From: Arcuatula senhousia
Lineage: Eukaryota > Mollusca > Bivalvia > Mytilida > Mytilidae
Reading direction: 5' to 3'
DNA length: 64,000 nt
NCBI GenBank assembly: GCA_963971305.1
Contig: OZ020311.1
Coordinates: forward strand, 3,472,001 to 3,536,000
The notes beneath the pieces were generated by a model. It saw only the letters and a list, made by a program, of their open reading frames with translations, was not told the DNA's origin and did no database searches. The position numbers and the translations under genes were made by a program. Positions 58,144-64,000 of this stretch are shown one piece after another (the stretch's first letter is position 1; each line of letters starts with the position of its first letter).

Positions 58144-61100
58144 GTAAGAATAAACTTAGTTATTTTCATGTTTTGTATTTCAGTTCTTTTAAAAAACCTT
58201 TCAAAGTTAAAAAATGACTTTCGTTTACCTTTCATGCCATACCTGCGATTTATAAACGTTAGTTATCTTATTTCCAGGCCATACATAGATCTTCTTGTAT
58301 TCTAATACTTATAGTATTTTTTGGGGGGAATATGCATGGGAGAATCCTGGAGGGGTGGAGACAGGAGGTCCGTGTCTTTTTTCTTCGGGGGGGATGTTCC
58401 CAACATGGATATGAATGAAATCATTTAAGCATGACCAAAACTGGACCCTATTTTGCCAGTCAGAGGGCCCCCCTTTTCGAAATTTCTAGATCCGCCATTG
58501 TATGCGTCTTTTATCTTTTTGTTCATTGAGCAGGTTTTTATATAAGTACATAATTATGTTCGATTTACCACCCCCCTTTCAGGCTTGAAATAAGAAGGGT
58601 GTTACGTGGACCTTTGAATTCACCTGACTTGAAATTATGTGTACAGTAGCTTAGTAAAAACCAGTGGAACAAGGCCTGCTCCAATTTACTGAAAATGAGA
58701 GAGTGAGCGAGGAGACAGAAAAAAAAATTGAATATGATTCTAAAGTTGACAATTCAGATTAACGTGTGATCATTCATCTCTGTTCTGTAGTAAGAGGATG
58801 ATCGAAATTAGGCTTGGTTATGCCCTCCATTTTTGATTACTTTTTTTTTCTTAAGCATATTCAGTTTGAGTTTCGTCCGGCTCCTAGTTCGGCAATTTTG
58901 TTAAATTGAATAATAAACTTTTTTTTTCATTTCAGACCAACTGTGGAGAGATTCTAATAGCTGTTAATCCATATAAGAACCTGCCGATATTTGATGACCA
59001 GGTAATTATTTAAATATGAAATAAGTATCATATATGTACACGATACTTGAGCGCTAATTACACTGTTGAAAGTCAATTTCTCGGAAACAGTAAGTTTGAT
59101 CTTACATGATTTGAACCCGACCAATAAATATATGATAAAGCATTTTTATTGTACCAGTGAAAGAGCTAACACATAAATAATTTGCGTGGTACGATGTGTC
59201 TATCAGATTAAGGCTTTTTTTTCATCCGACAAGTTATCAGGGTACTCAATCATGTTTTGTGTTTGCATATATAAAAAAAAAATACAAGGGGAAAATTAAA
59301 ACCATCTCAGACATTAATATTAAGTGCATAAAAGCAGAATAGTACCCTTTAAAAATCAAAAAGAAAAGTTTATCCAAGGAAACACAATCCACTTAGGTTT
59401 CCACTTATTCATGGCAAACATTATGGCGGTTCACCTTTTTCGGAGGTATGAATTAAAAAAAGAATTCAAAGCATTATCTCCCCCTTAAAAATTCGCGGGA
59501 AATGAGGGGAAACACAACAAAAAAAGTTGAAAACGAAAGAAGGAATGTTTTGAAATTTAAAAACGGTGTGATCCAAAAAATCTTCCAAGAAACGAGTTAT
59601 TATAAATATTGTTCTCATATTGGTAAAGATAAAGTTAAATAAACCCAAAATCAAGATAAGAATAAGTTCTTGAATTACCATCTAACATAGATCTGTATTT
59701 AATATACAGGTCTATGCCATCTAAGCCTGAAGAGGCTCTTTTCACAGTTTCATGTCAATATATTATGGCCACATAATTTGACCTGCATCAACATAATTAA
59801 AACATTGACATAATAATAAGAATTTACCAAAAAGACCTATTTTCATCAAATTTGCTATTTTTTTTCCTATATGATTAATATAAATTAATACAAAATTTAA
59901 CTGGATATTTCCAGTAGGTCCAGCCTAAAATAGAAGACTGGAATCACCAAAAATGTTTCTTTAGACTGTAAGAGACTTTTTTAACCGGTGCATACCCATA
60001 GACCTGTATATTAGAATTAATATGAGAAAGACATTGCCTTAAAAGCTCGCGTAGATACAAAAATATAATCTATTCCATTGATAATTTCGAATAATGCCTG
60101 GGACGAGATAATTTGGGACGATGTATTACTATTTCCCGCAATTTTTCAGCACGCGCAGACATTTTCGAAAACTTCCGAAAATCGAATGTTTCCGGTGACA
60201 GAACGATTTTTCTTCCATAGTATTTTGAGTCTCGTGCAATTTGGCAGACTCTCTACAATAGTGAGCTTCGCTACGCTCGCATATAAATATATAGGTCTAT
60301 GGCATACCATAGGGGCTTGTGTACAGTAAAATTGAAATACCCCCTCTATCCCTTTATAGCGGAATATACATGTATATATTTACTGTACACCAGCCCTTTT
60401 GGTGTATATGTACACAGTTTCACCATCAGGAACAATTATCTTACTGTAAAAGTGCAGAAAAAGTCAAGACCAAAGACTTCTGTATTTGCCTCTTATCATG
60501 CTTATCTAACCTTATATGAATATAACTTGTGGGTTACACGCTAGGATGAACAAAACTTTCTTGAGTTTCAATTCTTATCATTAGATGGCTTTGAATATAT
60601 TTACAGATGTTGCAGATCATACAGCTTTTATAGATAGTTTGCTCCTTTTGTCAATTACAAGCATTTAAAAAAAAGTTAACGTTGAGTTGTCTAACATCTT
60701 TTCTTTTGCAGTTTGTAAAGATGAAATACAAGAATGGTTTTCAGAAAGGAAAACATTTTCTCCAAATTTATATCATCTATGAAAAAAAAATCTCAGAAGT
60801 TTAAAATTCTAAACTTCTTGCAAATGTGAAAATTTCTAAATTTGTAGGAGAAAGCTTTCTCTTTATCATTGTAGAATTTGAAATAATCTATATAAACATC
60901 GTACATGTATAATTTATTCCTGCATTTCAGCATCATAACCAATATGACTGGAAAAAATTTGATGCAAAGGCAAAGCCACATATTTTTCATATGGCTACAA
61001 GAGCCTACCAGAGAATGCGTGAGAATGCCACAAACCAAGTTATACTCGTTAGTGGTGAATCGGGTGCGGGTAAAACAGAGAGTACCAAACTGATGGTGAA

Positions 61101-61158
61101 ACATTTCATCCACATGTGTCCACATGGGAGTGAAGATTTACATGATAAAGTTGTCAAG
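58042..61158 (+). CDS. Myosin gene 2 (divergent paralogue), exons 1-3, gene continues beyond window
   Basis: Exons 58042-58143, 58936-59001 and 60931-61158 encode the first 132 residues of a myosin motor: [35 protein letters not shown], and the P-loop exon with [14 protein letters not shown]. Exon lengths and phases are identical to gene 1; the protein differs at roughly one position in eight. It keeps the canonical NPYK where gene 1 has NPNK. The switch I exon ([15 protein letters not shown]) was not found up to 64000, so intron 3 exceeds 2.8 kb, as in gene 1 (7.4 kb). No frame damage is visible, and the gene is likely functional. Regulation may be shared with gene 1 through the 12.3 kb between their starts, but nothing in the sequence proves it. 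Confidence 0.9.
58330..58500. repeat. Fragment of 'GGCGGATC' element (right end)
   Basis: GGCCCCCCTTTTCGAAATTTCTAGATCCGCCATTG matches the right end of the copies at 53221-53378 and 62942-63106. Confidence 0.55.
58936..59001 (+). CDS. Myosin gene 2, exon 2
   Basis: TNCGEILIAVNPYKNLPIFD then DQ. Acceptor TTTCAG, donor CAG|GTAATT. Confidence 0.93.
59002..60930. other. Intron 2 of myosin gene 2, with small inverted repeats
   Basis: TAATATACAGGTCTATG (59698-59714) and its complement near 59997-60013 bracket about 300 bases, with another TATAGGTCTATGGCAT at 60288. TGTGTACAGTAAA (60318) and TTTACTGTACACCAG (60379) form a second pair. 60720-60890 has a near-coding look (AAGATGAAATACAAGAATGG) but no usable frame. 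Confidence 0.45.
60931..61158 (+). CDS. Myosin gene 2, exon 3 (P-loop)
   Basis: [40 protein letters not shown] and EDLHDKVVK. Acceptor TTTCAG, donor AAG|GTAAAT. Confidence 0.95.
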
Positions 61159-62244
61159 GTAAATATAGGGGGATCAGAATGTGGTATCTGTCTGTCTGTA
61201 TGTATGTTCTTATAGAAAATTGGCACAACACAATCAGGTTTACTTAATAAAGGTTGTTAAGGTAAATTTGTCTGTTCTTGTAGGGAAAAATCAATCAGGA
61301 CAATTTGTTCATAGTATTCATAGATCATTTTGTTGACATATAAGTATCAATTAATCCTGGTTTAATGAAATCATATCCTAGTACAATGAAATCCCTGTAT
61401 AAATGTTAGAAACATTTTATGAGCTGGATTTTTTTTGATAAGGGAGGGCAGGCAATTCAAAAAATTATCTGAGACCTCTTGGTTTATACAGTTCCTAACC
61501 AAATTTTCCTGTCAATTGGGAAGTCATAATGGCTCTTTGCCTTTAATATTTAGAATGATGAATATGATTACTTTGACTTAATGTCTTGTCTTAACTGTAT
61601 TCACATGCTAAGTCAAAAGTTAATATAGGTTCGCATATGTATCTAATATTGAATGAAAATATGGTACAACATTCAATATAAACCAGTTTGGGTTATTTTG
61701 GGGAATTTTTAAAGAAACAGTTACATGTTCTTTTACATAAATGAACAAATTTTATTACCTTTAAAAGTTTATATTATGGTAAACGTGGTAAAAAAGATTG
61801 AATGATTTTCAAAGAAAGTATGCAATTTTGCTGTGAAAAAAAAAAGAAAACAAATAATCCTTATATAAGTTATTAACTTTTAGAACTTACATTTGAAAGT
61901 ATAATAAGGTTTTTTTTTATGGATTGGTTGGCAAGTAGGAGTCTTTCATTAAGAATTAATTTAAATTCTAAGTTTATTAAATTTTCATATTCAAAGAAAA
62001 ATCTACTTTATAATCAGTAGAAATACATTGTAGGATCTATTTTTTTCCTAAACTTTAATTATTTAATAATACAGAAATGGTTCTCAAAAAGTTTTTAATT
62101 TCTTTCTTTTTCTTAATTCCAATAAATATTAGATTTGAGTCTTCAAGACCTAATCATAACCCCTCTTTAAACATATTCAGTAAAGTACAATTTTCATTTG
62201 ACATGTAAAAGCTTATACCGGCACATTGTACTTGCATTATTTGG
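61159..62244. other. Intron 3 of myosin gene 2, proximal part
   Basis: 61249-61276 (AATAAAGGTTGTTAAGGTAA) resembles the exon 3 / donor border 90-100 bases upstream. Otherwise AT-rich, with no feature. Confidence 0.45.
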
Positions 62245-62470
62245 TAAATAAAGGTAATAAAAAAATTACCGAACTTGGAGAATCAATCTCAAATGTCCAT
62301 AAGACAAGGCAAAACAAGGAAGACATACCAGAGAAATTGAAGACCGCAATGGCTTGACTTGGTACATGCATTTCAAAAGAAATGTCGGGTTCAAACGGAG
62401 AAAGGTAGCTAGAGAGAGGGAATGATAATAAATCAACTCCAAGGAGAGGGACTTGTTTGGTATTCTGTGG
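62245..62470 (-). repeat. Dispersed 'CATTTGAGATTGATTC..AAGTTCGGTA' repeat, long copy
   Basis: Inverted relative of 36640-36865: minus strand ACATTTGAGATTGATTCTCC AAGTTCGG and TTTCTTTTGAAATGC. Confidence 0.55.
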
Positions 62471-62941
62471 ATTCAATTTTCAGGAAAAGACATTTCGATG
62501 GGATTTGAATTCTGCACATGTAGCTTAAAAAAAACAATATAAAATTAACACTGACTTTCTGTAGAATATGGCCCACAATCAAGAAAAATGTTGCACCACA
62601 AATTTTATTAAAAAACAACAATATATGGCTCACTTTATTGAAATAGGTGAAAGTATTAAAGTTCATGGTATACAAATTTTTATTGTTTTCGTTGGTGGGC
62701 CAAACAATATTTGATTCCCAACAAAAAAGACTTTTGCATTAGTTTTATGAATAATTCATTAAAACCACAAATTCATGACTCCAAGATTATACATTTTATT
62801 CACAATTCATGAAATAGATACCCATGAGTTTATATACTTGCTTAGAAGATTTTTTCCCCTGTTCATCTCAATTAAGTTCTCCAAGTTCTCTGGGATATAA
62901 TTTTGTTGTTTTACTGCTAAAAATTGTCCTTTTGACTGTGC

Positions 62942-63106
62942 AGTGGCGGATCCAGGGGGGGTCTGGGGGTCGGAACCCCCCCCTTTCCTCCGAAATTTAG
63001 AATTTTTGTGTAGATTTTCAGCAAAATTGGTCTGGGACCCCCCTTTGGCCCACAGAACCAAGTATGTGGAAACCCCCTTTGAAAATTTCTGGATACGCCC
63101 CTGCTG
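62942..63106. mobile_element. Short 'GGCGGATC' inverted-end element, copy 2
   Basis: Starts AGTGGCGGATCCAGGG and ends TTTCTGGATACGCCCCTG. About 165 bases, G/C-run rich, no real ORF. Confidence 0.65.
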
Positions 63107-64000
63107 TGACATACATCAAGAGAAGATTTTAAATCGGTAGAATTGGAGAACATTTATTTAAGCAAAATAGGTCAATACTTTTAAATACTTCAGAACTTAG
63201 CATTGGCATATTTACATCAAATAGTTACATGTAAAACCAAATTTAAAAAGATGAATATGATACAACAAATTTGAATAAGATTATACAGATAAGTCGTTAT
63301 TTTTGAATAGATGCAGACAACAATAAAAAATAGATAAAACAGATACGATTCTTCTTTTGTTCGTGGTTTCATTTTACTCTAAAATTATGGTGTTCTTTAC
63401 AGGATGCGTTTAAAATCTTTTCACCAAAATTCTGTGGTCTGATACAAAATTTGTACAATGTGACATAAAATATTATTTTAACTATAATTCATACAAAAAA
63501 AATTATGCAGAAATTTAAAAATTTTAACGCAATACTGAACATGAAAATTTTATTCTAGAAAATTTTAAACTGTACTTTCTCAACTTTCTTCAGAAAAAAA
63601 AAATTGTATAAATTATTTGATAATAAAGTTGTTGAAATAGGTTTAAATGTATATATTTCAACAAAGCAAGGAAAAATGAAGTTATTTTAATAGTGGTGAA
63701 ATAAATCTTCACTGCATGAATTGCAATATATCTAACAAATATTCATGTGCTTGTAATTACATAGTGGAAAATTAAATATCACTTGGGTGTTGAAATGCTT
63801 TAAAATGGAATTATGTCATTCCATTTTATGTGAATTAAATACAGTTATGTCATGTTAATGTATTCAAAGGCACAATCAGAGAGTATTGATCGAGGCATAT
63901 AAATGGTGCACTTGTCATGAATTCAATAATTTAAATGTGATTTGTGCCATGCATATGTCTGTATACACTCCTTATTCATCTTCTTTGAACATTTGTCTTT
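63107..64000. other. Intron 3 of myosin gene 2, distal part, no feature
   Basis: Very AT-rich; no repeat or exon recognised. Confidence 0.4.

Noticed and set aside
60793..61226. Minus-strand ORFs of 110 and 73 residues over exon 3 of myosin gene 2
   Set aside because: Antisense of the P-loop exon; the plus frame encodes GESGAGKT.

Overview
This is a window of nuclear DNA from an animal, almost certainly a mollusc and probably a bivalve of the mussel type. It is AT-rich, its genes are split by long introns with GT..AG borders, and it is packed with short dispersed repeats. The hairpin-ended repeats finishing in a 'CCAGGTGAGCTAA' hairpin, the (GTGA)n-headed repeats and the TTAGGG-type telomere motif fit bivalves. 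No bacterial gene, operon, CRISPR array, rRNA or intact tRNA gene was found.

The protein-coding content is two unconventional myosin heavy-chain genes in head-to-head (divergent) arrangement. Myosin gene 1 lies on the minus strand, from an ATG at 45700 to a TAA ending at 9496. I can place 19 exons with consistent splice phases at all but one junction. They encode about 883 residues: a short N-terminus with no kinase domain, a complete motor (P-loop, switch I, switch II, RCIKPN segment), one IQ-like neck helix and a short Ser/Lys-rich tail. Myosin gene 2 is on the plus strand; only exons 1-3 (58042-61158) are inside the window. They have the same lengths as exons 1-3 of gene 1 (102, 66 and 228 bases), while the introns have diverged. 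The 12.3 kb between the two start codons must hold both promoters and is mostly mobile-element debris. Everything else between 9.5 and 45.7 kb is intron of gene 1.

Mobile and repetitive DNA by region. 0-9 kb: the 3' end of a reverse-transcriptase element, a helix-turn-helix ORF of a transposase-like gene, two adjacent hairpin-ended tandem-array elements, and a 2.2 kb element with about 295-base inverted ends. 10-25 kb: more hairpin-ended elements, MITEs, a tRNA-derived SINE beside a perfect 136-base palindrome, a second RT copy and a decayed LINE. 28.5-35 kb: a 5.8 kb giant inverted repeat (29073-34851) whose arms each carry a copy of the same virus-like or transposon-like gene set, with interstitial telomere repeats in the loop. 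35-45 kb: MITEs, SINE-like elements and further hairpin-ended elements. 45-64 kb: MITEs, SINE-like elements, minisatellites, another RT fragment and myosin gene 2.

The most system-like signal is a recurring architecture shared by at least five sequence-unrelated repeat families (at 4.06, 5.03, 10.46, 16.03, 20.19, 23.0, 37.68, 41.58 and 44.4 kb). Each has a small 5' hairpin, then an 'arm' sequence, then (in most) head-to-tail monomers of about 165-173 bases, then usually a GAC/GGAC-type microsatellite, and finally a 3' hairpin whose distal strand is the reverse complement of the 5' arm. No protein is encoded, so these look like non-autonomous elements of one mobilisation system acting on hairpin ends.
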